The notes: generated from the sequence alone by a model not told the origin. A stretch of 64,000 nt of DNA from Microcella humidisoli (GCF_024362325.1 NZ_CP101497.1:2170001-2234000); one strand, 5' to 3'; numbered from the stretch's first letter, positions 28,097 through 36,890 are shown. A program made the numbers and translations.

Positions 28097-28630
28097 TCAG
28101 ATCGAGCCTTTGTCCGCTCGTCGCTTGGCAATCGCACGCCGTGTTTCTCGAAGTTGCGCGAGTACTTCCTCAATCGGCGCATCGTCGTCAACGTCGACGC
28201 GCATCGCCTCGAGTGCCGCGTATTGCTCGTCGCGTCGAGCCTTCTGAAACTCCAATACGTCGTGCAGTGAGAGTCGACGGTGAGAGTTCACTTTTGTGAA
28301 CGAGATGCGCCCTTCATCGAGAAACTTAATGAGCGTGGGGCGGCTGATCCCGAGCAGTTCGGCGGCCTGGCTCGTCGTTAGCGTGGTCGACCGGGGCGCG
28401 ATCGTCACTGCCATGCCGCGACTCATCGCGTCGGTAACATGCACCAACAGGCGGTACATCTCTTCGGGCAACTCGATCTGCTCGCCTGCATCGGGCCCGG
28501 CCAGAAGGAATCGGCGAGCGACCGCCCCTCGGCCCGCCGCCTCATGCGCAGCGATGAAATCGTGTACTCGGGCGAGTTGCTCACTGTTCGTGGGCTCGTA
28601 CGTAGTGCTATCTAGTGTGTTTGCAGACAT
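28097..28630 (-). CDS. HTH (excisionase-type) antitoxin partner
   Basis: A 177-residue protein with a MerR/excisionase-like helix-turn-helix at residues 84–128 (LTTSQAAELLGISRPTLIKFL, then NSHRRLSLHDVLEF). The ATG at 28630 lies 8 nt after AGGAAG, so the three extra codons upstream (from a GTG) are rejected. It precedes the PIN gene by 12 bp; this HTH–PIN order is a recurrent actinobacterial toxin-antitoxin arrangement, with the HTH protein as antitoxin and repressor. The N-terminal 80 residues, rich in acidic and Ala residues, and the C-terminal helix probably bind the toxin. Lower GC than neighbours. Confidence 0.82.
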   Translation of the reverse strand: MSANTLDSTTYEPTNSEQLARVHDFIAAHEAAGRGAVARRFLLAGPDAGEQIELPEEMYRLLVHVTDAMSRGMAVTIAPRSTTLTTSQAAELLGISRPTLIKFLDEGRISFTKVNSHRRLSLHDVLEFQKARRDEQYAALEAMRVDVDDDAPIEEVLAQLRETRRAIAKRRADKGSI

Positions 28631-28942
28631 CACGATCACTTCCTATCCTAGACGCTATCTTCGCACATTGTTACGTTTTTTGCGTTTACTGCACACTCTA
28701 CGGTAAGAGTCGCCTCCGACATGCAGCCCAGATCATCGCTCAGCACGCCTTGGTCCCCATCTCGCCTGCCTCGACGCTCACCTGGGGGCGCATCACTAGC
28801 TGCACGCCACGTGTGCCGACCTGCTGCCAAGGGCGGGACCGAAGACAGCTCCAACCAAAAAACAGTCCGCGCCCCTGTCCTCCCTCTACCCCCGCCTTCG
28901 TCGCCCTGATGTAATGACCCCCAACCGAAGGCAGGTCAACCA
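28631..28942. other. AT-richer intergenic gap with probable TA promoter
   Basis: No gene seen. The left part is markedly AT-rich (TTGTTACGTTTTTTGCG around 28668–28684) and should hold the promoter of the HTH–PIN pair on the minus strand. The right part up to the YCII gene is less AT-rich and contains no clear ORF or repeat. Confidence 0.5.
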
Positions 28943-29299
28943 GTGCGCTACATGATCCTCATCCACTCGAACGAGACCGCCGAGGCGGCTTGGGCCGACG
29001 GACTCCAGCAGTCCCTCTACGACACTCACGATGCGATCATCGAAGAGCTCATCGCGAAGGAGGAGTTCGTCGACACCAACGAGCTCGACACCGAGAACGT
29101 CACGGTGATCGGCCACCACAACGGCCAGCCCATCACGACGCGCGGCCCGTTCACCGAGGGCACGGAGTTCGTCGGCGGCTACTACATCGTCGACGTCGCG
29201 AGCCACGAGCGCGCGGTCGAGATCGCCGGCCGTTTCGCCGAGGCGAAGCATTCGCCGATCGAGGTCCGCCGCCTGATGCACACGGAACAGGCAAGCTGA
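28943..29299 (+). CDS. YCII-domain (DGPF-type) protein 1
   Basis: 118 residues, a small YCII-related ferredoxin-like fold protein. The family core RYMILIHSN at the start, ITTRGPFTEGTEFVGGYYIVDV in the middle and HSPIEVRRL at the end are visible; the DGPF motif reads RGPF here, a deviation. The GTG at 28943 is weakly preceded by GGCAGG. The stop and the next ATG overlap in TGATG. Such proteins accompany the ECF42 class of sigma factors, whose signal and target remain unclear. It is one of two YCII genes in the same operon. Confidence 0.85.
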   Translation: MRYMILIHSNETAEAAWADGLQQSLYDTHDAIIEELIAKEEFVDTNELDTENVTVIGHHNGQPITTRGPFTEGTEFVGGYYIVDVASHERAVEIAGRFAEAKHSPIEVRRLMHTEQAS

Positions 29300-29640
29300 T
29301 GCGCTACCTCCTGCTCATCGTGAGCGACCCCGCCGCCCCCGCCTACGTGCCCGAAGAAGACAACATCGAGGAGTGGGTGGCCGACCTCGAGCGCCGCGGA
29401 GCCGCCATCGTCGGCGACCGCCTGCGCCCGCCTTCCGACGCCACGACGGTGACGGTGCGCGACGGCAAGACGATCCTCACCGACGGCCCTTTCACTGAGT
29501 CGAAGGAGTGGATCGCCGGCTTCGACCTCATCGAGGTCGACAACCTCGACGAGGCGATCGAGCTCGCGGCCGCGCACCCCATGGCCCGCTTCGGCCTCGT
29601 CGAGGTGCGCCCGCTCTGGCCGCTCGAACTGGGCGCCTAG
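29299..29640 (+). CDS. YCII-domain (DGPF) protein 2
   Basis: 113 residues, with MRYLLLIVSDP at the start, the classic LTDGPFTESKEWIAGFDLIEV and FGLVEVRPLW at the end. It overlaps the preceding YCII gene by 1 bp and lies 31 bp before the sigma-factor gene. Members of the family are small, dimeric and probably bind a ligand with a conserved His/Asp pocket, but no enzyme activity is assigned. Compared with the first copy it keeps the full DGPF motif. The tandem arrangement suggests a local duplication. Confidence 0.87.
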   Translation: MRYLLLIVSDPAAPAYVPEEDNIEEWVADLERRGAAIVGDRLRPPSDATTVTVRDGKTILTDGPFTESKEWIAGFDLIEVDNLDEAIELAAAHPMARFGLVEVRPLWPLELGA

Positions 29641-29671
29641 GCAGAGCAGCACCGAAACGATCAGGCGATGG

Positions 29672-30985
29672 ATGCCCGCACCCGGCCCTGAGAAGGCTCC
29701 GACCGCGACGACCAAGGTGAGCACCACGCTCGCCGAGGTCGTCGCTTCGGAGCGCCTGCGCATCGTCGCCACCCTCATCCGCACGACCGGCGACTGGGAT
29801 CTCGCCGAGGACTCCTTCCACGACGCCGTTACCCGCGCGCTGACGACCTGGCCCGAGCGCGGAATCCCCGACAACCCGGGCGCCTGGCTCACGACGGTCG
29901 CGAAGAACGCGGCGATCGACGCCATCCGCAAAGCCACGACCGAGCGCAAAGCCACCGAGCGCCACGCGCACGAACTCACCGACACCCCCGAGGAGGAGAC
30001 GATGCCCGACACCACGATCGACGACGACCGCCTCCGCCTCATCTTCACCTGCTGCCACCCCGCCCTCGCGATGGAGAGCCGCGTCGCCCTCACCCTCCGC
30101 ACCGTGCTGGGCCTGAGCGTCGCCGAGACCGCGCACGTCTTCCTGGTGAGCGAGCAGACCCTGCAGAAGCGCCTGGTGCGCACGCGCGCGAAGATCCGCA
30201 GCGCGAACATCCCATACCGCGTGCCGCCGCCGCACCTGCTGCCCGAGCGCACCGCGGGCGTGCTGGCCGTGCTCTACCTGCTCTTCACCGAGGGCTACTC
30301 GTCCGGCAGCGGATCAGACCTCATCCGCCCCGCCCTCGCCGACGAGGCGATCCGCCTCACGCGTCTCGTGGCGCAGCTCATGCCGCAGCAGCCCGAGGTG
30401 CTGGCCCTGCTCGCCCTCGAGCTCTTCCAGCACTCGCGTGCGGCCACGCGCCTCGACGCCGCCGGAGACCTCGTCCTCCTCGAAGACCAAGACCGCTCCC
30501 AGTGGAACGCCGCCGCGATCAACGAAGGCTCCCGGATGCTCGCCTCAGTCGAGCGCACCCTCCACCATCTCGGCGCCCCGCCCGGCCCCTACCTGCTGCA
30601 GGCCAAGATCGCCGCCGAGCACGCGACGGCCCCGACGGCCGCGGCGACGAACTTCGCCCGCATCGCCACCCTCTACGCCCACCTCAGCCAGGCGTCCCCA
30701 TCGCCCATCGTCGATCTCAACCGAGCGATCGCCGTGGCCTTTTCCGACGGCCCGGATGCTGGCCTCACCCTCCTCGACGCCCTCAACCTCGACGCGCAGC
30801 TGGGGGAGTACCACCTCCTCCACGCCACCCGCGCCGACCTGCTCCGCCGCGCGGGCCGCCCCGCGGATGCTCTGCCGCACTACCGTCGAGCCCTCGAGCT
30901 CGCCCCGAGCGACCCCGAGCGGCGCTACCTGAAAGGACGGCTCACAGACGACGGCAAGCTACACCAGGGTTCTGCCATTCAATGA
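29672..30985 (+). CDS. ECF sigma factor of the ECF42 type, with C-terminal extension
   Basis: 437 residues. Sigma region 2 (about residues 26–90: LRIVATLIRTTGDWDLAEDSF, NPGAWLTTVAKNAAIDAIRK) and region 4 (about 130–178: LTLRTVLGLSVAETAHVFLV) are followed by about 260 residues of helices. The extension carries RAGRPADALPHYRRALELAP, a TPR-like segment, near the end. This domain layout and the adjoining DGPF genes define the ECF42 group, where the extension is needed for activity and no anti-sigma factor is known. The ATG at 29672 is used; an overlapping ATG 4 bp earlier is out of frame. A related module lies at 59423–61134. Confidence 0.9.
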   Translation: MPAPGPEKAPTATTKVSTTLAEVVASERLRIVATLIRTTGDWDLAEDSFHDAVTRALTTWPERGIPDNPGAWLTTVAKNAAIDAIRKATTERKATERHAHELTDTPEEETMPDTTIDDDRLRLIFTCCHPALAMESRVALTLRTVLGLSVAETAHVFLVSEQTLQKRLVRTRAKIRSANIPYRVPPPHLLPERTAGVLAVLYLLFTEGYSSGSGSDLIRPALADEAIRLTRLVAQLMPQQPEVLALLALELFQHSRAATRLDAAGDLVLLEDQDRSQWNAAAINEGSRMLASVERTLHHLGAPPGPYLLQAKIAAEHATAPTAAATNFARIATLYAHLSQASPSPIVDLNRAIAVAFSDGPDAGLTLLDALNLDAQLGEYHLLHATRADLLRRAGRPADALPHYRRALELAPSDPERRYLKGRLTDDGKLHQGSAIQ

Positions 30986-31201
30986 AGGTCGACGGCGAAG
31001 GTTCCGCCAACATGTTGTGGAGACTCAGACAAGCCCCCGCGATTAGTCTGCGCGAAGAGAGCCGACCAATTGCGCATGATTGAGTGGCCACCATGGAGAA
31101 ACTGCGGGAAATGGCGTGGTCGGCTCACACAATCGGTCCTTTTTGATCGGCATCATTTTCGGTCCTTGCCCGGAGTAAACCTTTTTCGCCCTGAATGAGC
31201 T

Positions 31202-33205
31202 CTAGGAGTCCGACTGTCGAAGAACATACGGCTCTTCGAAGGCGCGTTCTAACTTTGGTCGCAGGTCCGACAGAAATCGCCGTCCTGCAGCGTTCAGGGG
31301 CAGTTCGTCTCCAATTAGAGCAAGTCGAGCGGCAATGATCTTGTGACTCACGCCTCCGGGTATTCCTAGTTCCGTTTTGGCATAGTCATCGACAGCCCTG
31401 GCGATAGTCACGCTTCGGTCCAGGGCATTGCCCGGAAGACTCTTGCCCATTTCTGCAAGAAAAGTGTTGACCGTCTCTAGGTAGACAGCTCGATCGATGA
31501 GGTCTTCGATTGCCTTGCCACGTGGTAACTGGAATACATGCGCTGTGGGCACGCCAGCTTGAATCAGCTGAGCTCTCTTGAGGTCACCAGAATCATCTCC
31601 GTCGACAAGGAATGTGGTGATCAGCGCTACGGAGCTTATTGCGCGTGGCGCTGAGAGATTCGAAAGTCCGAAGGCGACTTGGAAGTCAAGTTGTGAGCCG
31701 TCGGTAGCATTTCGTAGCAGCGTCGGCAGGAGGATCATTTCGCTGACGCCTTCTGCCAACACGGCGCGTCTGAAAGCCGAGAATGCAGCAGCCTCGGCGC
31801 CCATCGCAAAAAGCAGGTGTGAGAAGCCCGGTTCGTCGCTCGTCCAAAAATTGTTCTGCAGGGTGCTGATTCCAGGATCGTCCGGAATACGAGCGACCAC
31901 ACGAATTCCCGTTCCCAGGTCTAGAGGCAAACATCCCGGTGAGTGCGTTGTGTAAATTACCTTGTGAACCTTCAGTTCCCGAGTTAGGACGCGAATGAGG
32001 TCTGCTTGTGCGTCGTAGTGCAGATTGCGCTCTGCCTCGTCGATCATAAGGACTGGTGGAATCTTCAACTCAGTGGCTATCAAGAAGCAAACAAGTCCGA
32101 GGAACGCGCGTAGGCCGTCGCTTCGTTCAGCAATCGGCGTGACCGTGAAGTCTGGGCTATCTAGTTCCTGGATGTTGACTTCCAGAAGACCGCCTACGTT
32201 CAAAGCGAGCTCAACGGTTAACTTCGATTGAGTCCACATGGGCTGCAGTCGGGTCTTGAGAGTCTCATTCATCCGACGTTCTAGAGTTCGCATGGTCGCA
32301 GCGTCATCGCCCGCCGTCGCGCTCCAGACATCCTCAGCCGTGGTTCCTGCGACCGTTAGCAGATTCCTGAGCGGCGCGGGCAATCGGGCCCGAAGTCTAT
32401 CGTCGCTCAGGTTATAGCTTTCAGCCAGATCACGGTCATCGTCTGTGAATAGCACGAACCTCGGAACACGCGTTGCGAGTAGAGCTCGCATGCTCGCTTC
32501 AGGGTCAGGTAGTGCTCCTGAGGCGGCCGCCTGCTGGAGAGCGGGAAGAAACTTCTTGAGAGAGTCACGAAGTTTCGTCAGCTTGGCAGATCGCACTCCA
32601 ATCCGTTCAACTTGCGAAATCGCTGCGTCGAGTTCCGTGATGACCGATCTGCAATGGTCGACTCGCTCCTTGCCCCAGTCCTCGTCGTCCGGATCGAGTA
32701 GCGTCCTCGCATCCCTCAGGGCAGTTGCGAAGTCGTCGACCTTGTGTTCTGTGAGTAAGTCGACTGCGCCTGACAAGGCAGATTCCACCTTGTCCAGCCA
32801 CTGGATTGCCCTCTCGAAAGGAGCTCGATTCCTAGTAAGGCTGGTAACAAGACCAGTGACATGACCACCGTCAAGTCGGCGGGACAAACGGAACTCCTTG
32901 ACGTTGCTGGCGTCAATCGGCGAGCTTGGGTCGATATCGAGTTCTCGCAGAGCTTCCAGATCTTCTGCTTCGAGTCGGTACCGAGCTAGCACGATCAGGG
33001 CGTCCTCTCGCGGCCGCTCTCGTCGATTCTGATCACGCAACGGGAGCGGCGAATCGCCGTCCTCCGTAAGCCATGACAACCCGCGGAGGACGCTGCTCTT
33101 TCCGGATTCGTTTGGTCCGATAAAGGCAATCGTGTGGCCGTCCACGTTGCATGAAGCCCGATGAAGCCGCTTGTATCCATTGAACTCAATCGTTGAAAGC
33201 TGCAA
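31202..33205 (-). CDS. OLD-family ATPase with TOPRIM nuclease domain
   Basis: 667 residues. The N-terminal ABC/SMC-like ATPase has Walker A GPNESGKSS (about residues 30–38), a long helical insertion, Walker B VLMIDEAERNLHY (near 385–395) and the switch YTTHSPGCLP. A C-terminal TOPRIM domain shows AEGVSE (near 483) and the acidic LVDGDDSGD (near 535), the metal-site residues of OLD nucleases. OLD enzymes of this class act in phage defence, e.g. GajA in Gabija. The ATG at 33205 gives the conserved start LSTIEFNGYKRL. The gene is much less GC-rich than neighbours. It follows the helicase–nuclease gene on the same strand after 130 bp, so a joint system is possible but not proved. Confidence 0.88.
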   Translation of the reverse strand: MQLSTIEFNGYKRLHRASCNVDGHTIAFIGPNESGKSSVLRGLSWLTEDGDSPLPLRDQNRRERPREDALIVLARYRLEAEDLEALRELDIDPSSPIDASNVKEFRLSRRLDGGHVTGLVTSLTRNRAPFERAIQWLDKVESALSGAVDLLTEHKVDDFATALRDARTLLDPDDEDWGKERVDHCRSVITELDAAISQVERIGVRSAKLTKLRDSLKKFLPALQQAAASGALPDPEASMRALLATRVPRFVLFTDDDRDLAESYNLSDDRLRARLPAPLRNLLTVAGTTAEDVWSATAGDDAATMRTLERRMNETLKTRLQPMWTQSKLTVELALNVGGLLEVNIQELDSPDFTVTPIAERSDGLRAFLGLVCFLIATELKIPPVLMIDEAERNLHYDAQADLIRVLTRELKVHKVIYTTHSPGCLPLDLGTGIRVVARIPDDPGISTLQNNFWTSDEPGFSHLLFAMGAEAAAFSAFRRAVLAEGVSEMILLPTLLRNATDGSQLDFQVAFGLSNLSAPRAISSVALITTFLVDGDDSGDLKRAQLIQAGVPTAHVFQLPRGKAIEDLIDRAVYLETVNTFLAEMGKSLPGNALDRSVTIARAVDDYAKTELGIPGGVSHKIIAARLALIGDELPLNAAGRRFLSDLRPKLERAFEEPYVLRQSDS

Positions 33206-33335
33206 TTGCTTCGCTCCTTGCGCCTAACCGGACGTATTCTCATGGTGTCACGGTGAAGTGACGCTGATTACTAGCCACGCCGGGCACCTCGCGCTGGCCC
33301 AGATGCTTCACGCCGACTCGCACGCAGCGGAACTT

Positions 33336-35102
33336 TCAGACAAAATACTTGGCTAGTTGAGCTTCAAGCCCTCGGTCGCGTACGTAAACGTACGTCCCCC
33401 GAATCCCGCGAGTCATCAGCACCGCATACACATTGCAGATGTACCGCAGCAGATCCTCATCGCTGTACGTCTTGCCCAGCGTCGGGTTGTTTTCCTTGCC
33501 CTTCTTGTCGAAGTAGCTGTCGCGGTCGACGATCAGGCGCTGAGCATCCTCGTCCCATTGCAGGTCGTTGCCGATGATGACGCCGGCGTAGTTGAGGTCG
33601 TAGCCCTGAACGGTGTGGATCGAGCCGACTTCGTCGATCGAAGTCTTCGACGCGATCCAGTCGGTGGCGGTGGTGTTCCAGCGCAGCTGGCGGCCGTCGA
33701 GCTCTATGTCGTAGGCGGTGGGGTCGTTGCGGCTCTTCCACTCCCACGCGTATCCGGCGACGAGGCGCGCGAGCCCGTGCTCGGCGTCGCGCTCGCGAAT
33801 GGCGTCGTGCATCTCGCCGAGGTCGTCGAAGAACCGCAGGTCGTAGCCCTCGAAGGTGCGGAGTGCGGGAGGCGGAGCATCCGGATCGGGCGGGCCCGGG
33901 CGCAGGATGCTGCGTACCCACCCGATGTAGTCTTCGCCGGCTTTGACCCGCAATTGCGAGGTGAGCGGGTAGTGCCGCCGCTCGCCTTTGGCCTCGTCGA
34001 CGAGCGAGCGCAGCAGTTCGGGCGGCAGGTCGGCCGGGCGCACGCTCTGCTCGGGGTCGACCATGAGGATCTGGTGGCGGCTGCGCGCGCAAATCCAGTC
34101 GAGCTGCGTCTTGGTGATGTCGTCGACGCCGAAGAGCTTGGTGGTGATGTCGATGAACTTGCGGTTCTGCACGCCCGACGGCTGGTTGGCGCGCTGGTTG
34201 AGGCGGTGGGCTTCGTCGACGATGAGCAGATCCCACGGCTGGTCGTCGGCGCCGACGTCGAACGGAGTGAGCACCTGGCTGGGGCTCAGTCCGGGCGTGC
34301 GCTTGAACACACGCTGGATGCTCTTGCGCAGCGACTGCTGCGGCACGACGAGCCCGACCCGGAAGTCGGTGAGCAGCTCGCGGTGCCCTTCGGTGAAGAA
34401 GTCGGAGAAGATCGAGTCGGCATCGGGCTCGTCGTCGGGCTTCGACGCGGCGATGTCGGCGAGCAGCTTCATGAGGTAGATCGCGACGACGGTCTTGCCC
34501 GTTCCGGGTTCGCCCTGCACGATGAGCAGCTCGCCGGTGTCGGCTCTGAGGTCGTCGAGCAGGCCTTCGACGATGTCTTCGACGGCAATCGCCTGGTCGG
34601 TGGTGAGTGCCTTGTAGGGGGAGAGCTTGAAGAGGTCGCTGTTCTCGATCTCGGGGATGCTGCGCGTGAAGACACCCTCGGCGCGCAGCTGCTCGAACAC
34701 CTGCCGGAACGACTCGCGGTACAGCTCGCGGTCGTAGTACGCCGAGTCGGTGATGCCGTCGTTGCGGTTGAGCACCCGGTACGCGCCGTCACCAGCGAGC
34801 AGTCGGATCAGGTGCGATTCGAGGTCGAGGCAGACGGACTTGTTGTAGCGGTCGTCGAGCACGACGCGGATCTCGGAGAGCGCCTGCCGCTTCTCGTCGT
34901 TGTCGAGGTGCTGCAGCATGCGTGCTTCGGCGTTGAGCGTCTCGCCGACGTAGACGTCGTCGAGCCCGCCGCTCGGCCGGCCACCGCGGCCGCCGTCGAG
35001 CAGGTAGACGACGGGCCAGTTGCGGTGGCGGGGGTCGCCCTTCGCCCAGGTGCGCACCGCGTGCTTGTCGAACGGCACGCGCTGAATCTCAAAGCTGGTC
35101 AT
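33336..35102 (-). CDS. GIY-YIG nuclease fused to DUF2075 SF1-type helicase
   Basis: 588 residues from the ATG at 35102. The N-terminal GIY-YIG nuclease has VVYLLDG (31–37), DVYVGET (49–55), Arg61, Glu95 (LDLESHL) and Asn112, the complete catalytic set. From residue about 165 there is a DUF2075 P-loop NTPase: Walker A GEPGTGKT (197–204), DEAH (296–299), DPEQS (349–353), the TSQLR strand, and later HTVQGYDL and VLMTRGIRG, which match SF1 helicase motifs. A role in nucleic-acid unwinding coupled to cutting is inferred. The first 14 bp overlap the end of the MazG gene, which precedes it. GC content is nearer to the host than that of the OLD gene. Confidence 0.9.
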   Translation of the reverse strand: MTSFEIQRVPFDKHAVRTWAKGDPRHRNWPVVYLLDGGRGGRPSGGLDDVYVGETLNAEARMLQHLDNDEKRQALSEIRVVLDDRYNKSVCLDLESHLIRLLAGDGAYRVLNRNDGITDSAYYDRELYRESFRQVFEQLRAEGVFTRSIPEIENSDLFKLSPYKALTTDQAIAVEDIVEGLLDDLRADTGELLIVQGEPGTGKTVVAIYLMKLLADIAASKPDDEPDADSIFSDFFTEGHRELLTDFRVGLVVPQQSLRKSIQRVFKRTPGLSPSQVLTPFDVGADDQPWDLLIVDEAHRLNQRANQPSGVQNRKFIDITTKLFGVDDITKTQLDWICARSRHQILMVDPEQSVRPADLPPELLRSLVDEAKGERRHYPLTSQLRVKAGEDYIGWVRSILRPGPPDPDAPPPALRTFEGYDLRFFDDLGEMHDAIRERDAEHGLARLVAGYAWEWKSRNDPTAYDIELDGRQLRWNTTATDWIASKTSIDEVGSIHTVQGYDLNYAGVIIGNDLQWDEDAQRLIVDRDSYFDKKGKENNPTLGKTYSDEDLLRYICNVYAVLMTRGIRGTYVYVRDRGLEAQLAKYFV

Positions 35103-35445
35103 ACTTCTCGCTGCGTCCGCGGGCCTTCTCGGCGGGGTATTTCGCCCGGGTCTGCTCGAGTTTGTCGAGTACGAGCTGCTGCGGGTCGGCGCCGATCTGG
35201 TCGGCGAGCAGGATGCAGTACGTGAGTACGTCGGCCAGCTCGTCGCGCAGTCGTTGCGGGTCGGCGTCGGCATTCCACTGGAACAGCTCGAGCAGTTCGG
35301 CGGCCTCGATCGAGATGCTCTTGGCGAGGTTCTCGGGAGAGTGGAACTGCGCCCAGTCCCGCTCGGCCACGAACGCGCGGAGGGCGTCGCGGGCGGCGTC
35401 GATCATGAGGCTCAGCGTAGTCGGGGAGCGTTTCCCCTTCGTCAC
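35089..35445 (-). CDS. MazG-like nucleotide pyrophosphohydrolase
   Basis: 118 residues from a GTG at 35445, or 105 from an ATG at 35406, which better matches family N-termini. The metal-binding helices read SIEAAELLELFQW (Glu47, Glu50, Glu53) and RDELADVLTYC (Asp68, Glu69, Asp72 in the longer form), the usual EExxE and ExxD pattern of MazG/dUTPase-like all-alpha NTP pyrophosphohydrolases. It hydrolyses nucleoside triphosphates to monophosphates in family members. The end overlaps the helicase–nuclease gene by 14 bp, which argues for coupled translation and a functional link. Two of the three genes of the set therefore act on nucleic acids or nucleotides. Confidence 0.9.
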   Translation of the reverse strand: MTKGKRSPTTLSLMIDAARDALRAFVAERDWAQFHSPENLAKSISIEAAELLELFQWNADADPQRLRDELADVLTYCILLADQIGADPQQLVLDKLEQTRAKYPAEKARGRSEKYDQL

Positions 35446-35801
35446 GTGATTCCAAGAGCAGCCTCAATGAGTTCGATCGGCGTACCTTGCGCTAGAGGAA
35501 GCGATTGCGGCAAGCGTACTTTCCCGACTTCCGATTAGCGTGCGTACCTGTCGTCCTGATGCAAACAGAGCGATCGGACCAACTAGGCGTTGGCTGAAAG
35601 GTACTTGCGGGGATCAGATCCAAGTGTTCTGGTCCCCAACTTGCCCGAACCGACTCCGTGAGCTTTGACTACTCCTTGAAAGGTATTCGAGCTTTGGTGG
35701 CAGTCACGAGGTTGAAACTTGAGCCCGCGTCATTCGCCTTGGTCGCAGTTTCAGAACGCGAAGCCGAATCTCGGCACAAGTTCGATTCTGATAGGAGTGC
35801 A
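35446..35801 (+). other. Non-coding gap before the DUF4760-like gene
   Basis: Lower-GC stretch without an accepted gene. An in-frame GTG at 35658 would extend the next gene by 48 codons, but these show no conservation I can recognise and the better ribosome-binding site is further in. No repeat or stem-loop stood out. Confidence 0.4.
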
Positions 35802-36323
35802 GTGGACGACGTCCTTGATCTGGCAGTTCAGTGGTCAGCGGTGATTCAGGCCGGCTTCGTGGTATTCGCCATCGTCTTCGGTTTCCAGCAAGTGCTACAA
35901 GGCAGCAGGGCGAGAGAACTGCAGGCACTACAAGGGGTATTCGCTGGGATGCTGGATCCGACCCACAAAGCAAGTTCACAGAGGGTGCTGGGGCTTCAGC
36001 GACATCACTCCAACTGGGATGCGGAAGACATCCAGGCGGCGGAGCAGGAAGTTGAGCTGTTCCAGCAACTTGGTTTCGTAGTCAGGCATCGACTCCTAAG
36101 GCGTCGACTCATTCTTCAGATGTATAGCGTGCTCATCATTAACTCGTGGCGTGCACTTGAACTTTTCGTAGTCGACGAAAGAACGAGGCTCGGGGCTCCA
36201 GGATTTGCTCGAGATTTCGAGAAGCTTGCCCGCTGGTCAGTTAGGTATCGGCGGCTACGCGGGCTGCCGATCGACGGTCAAGTCCATCGCGAGCCAAGGA
36301 CGGGGATTGCTCCGCGCGGCTGA
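35802..36323 (+). CDS. Single-helix membrane protein, DUF4760-like
   Basis: 173 residues from a GTG at 35802 that follows AGGAG by 4 nt. A hydrophobic helix WSAVIQAGFVVFAIVFGFQQVL lies at about residues 11–32, followed by a cytoplasmic helical region with Arg-rich segments (RHRLLRRRLILQMYSVLIINSW). The plan resembles DUF4760 proteins, which have one N-terminal helix and an all-alpha body; the match is by eye only. Lower GC than flanks, and oriented away from the MazG set with a 356-bp gap, so it is a separate unit. A 48-codon longer form is possible. Function unknown. Confidence 0.6.
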   Translation: MDDVLDLAVQWSAVIQAGFVVFAIVFGFQQVLQGSRARELQALQGVFAGMLDPTHKASSQRVLGLQRHHSNWDAEDIQAAEQEVELFQQLGFVVRHRLLRRRLILQMYSVLIINSWRALELFVVDERTRLGAPGFARDFEKLARWSVRYRRLRGLPIDGQVHREPRTGIAPRG

Positions 36324-36627
36324 CGCTGGCACAAACAACTAGCGAGCTCGCCCCGAGTGAACCTGACGGGTTGATGGTTTGAGGCTAGCGGCGAGGCGGC
36401 GGTGGGGGCTCGGTTCGACGGGGTGGCGTCGGAGAGCATCCCAGTGATCCATGATCCCCGCATTCCGCGGTCGAAAGCCAACATCGATCACGTTGTGGTG
36501 ACGCTCGTCGGGGAGTGGGCGATCAACACGAAGCGGCGTGTCGGGCCTGCGAGCTATCGTGTCGGCATGACTCCTCCTTCGAGCCCACCCCGCCCACCGG
36601 GCGGGTGTTGTCTCGGAAGGAATCACC
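36324..36627. other. Intergenic gap without gene
   Basis: No supported gene or RNA. GC rises along the stretch from the accessory level to the chromosomal level, so it may mark the right edge of the accessory region. Confidence 0.35.
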
Positions 36628-36837
36628 ATGGAGCACGATCTGATGTGGCCGCTTTACCGCCCGGTGCCGAAGGAGTTCGTCTTCTTCGACGTGGCGGAGG
36701 TCATCGAGTTCTTGCAGGACTGCCCGCCTGACGCGCCGATCTGGCTCGTCAACTACCGGCAGCTGAGGAACATCACGCAGCGCCCGATGGATGGCATGGG
36801 CGGAGCCCTCGCGCCTGACGGGGTCCATTTCTGGTAG
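36628..36837 (+). CDS. Small aromatic-rich protein, 69 residues
   Basis: The ATG follows GGAAGGAA by 5 nt, a strong ribosome-binding site, which supports coding. The protein is rich in Trp, Tyr and Phe (MWPLYRPVPKEFVFFDV, WLVNYRQL) and has no hydrophobic membrane segment. No family was recognised. The next gene, also small, starts 53 bp later on the same strand, and its product has similar Trp/Tyr content and ends in YRPW, comparable with the LYRPV near the start here. They may be cotranscribed, although the second has its own -10-like hexamer. Confidence 0.6.
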   Translation: MEHDLMWPLYRPVPKEFVFFDVAEVIEFLQDCPPDAPIWLVNYRQLRNITQRPMDGMGGALAPDGVHFW

Positions 36838-36890
36838 CACCCTCGAGCCGCGGGGTGCCTCCGGTACCCCGCGGCCGTTAGGGTCACGAC

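Noticed and set aside
33357..35225. 622-codon plus-strand frame opposite the GIY-YIG–DUF2075 gene
   Set aside because: The minus-strand protein has intact nuclease and helicase motifs; the plus-strand translation has none.
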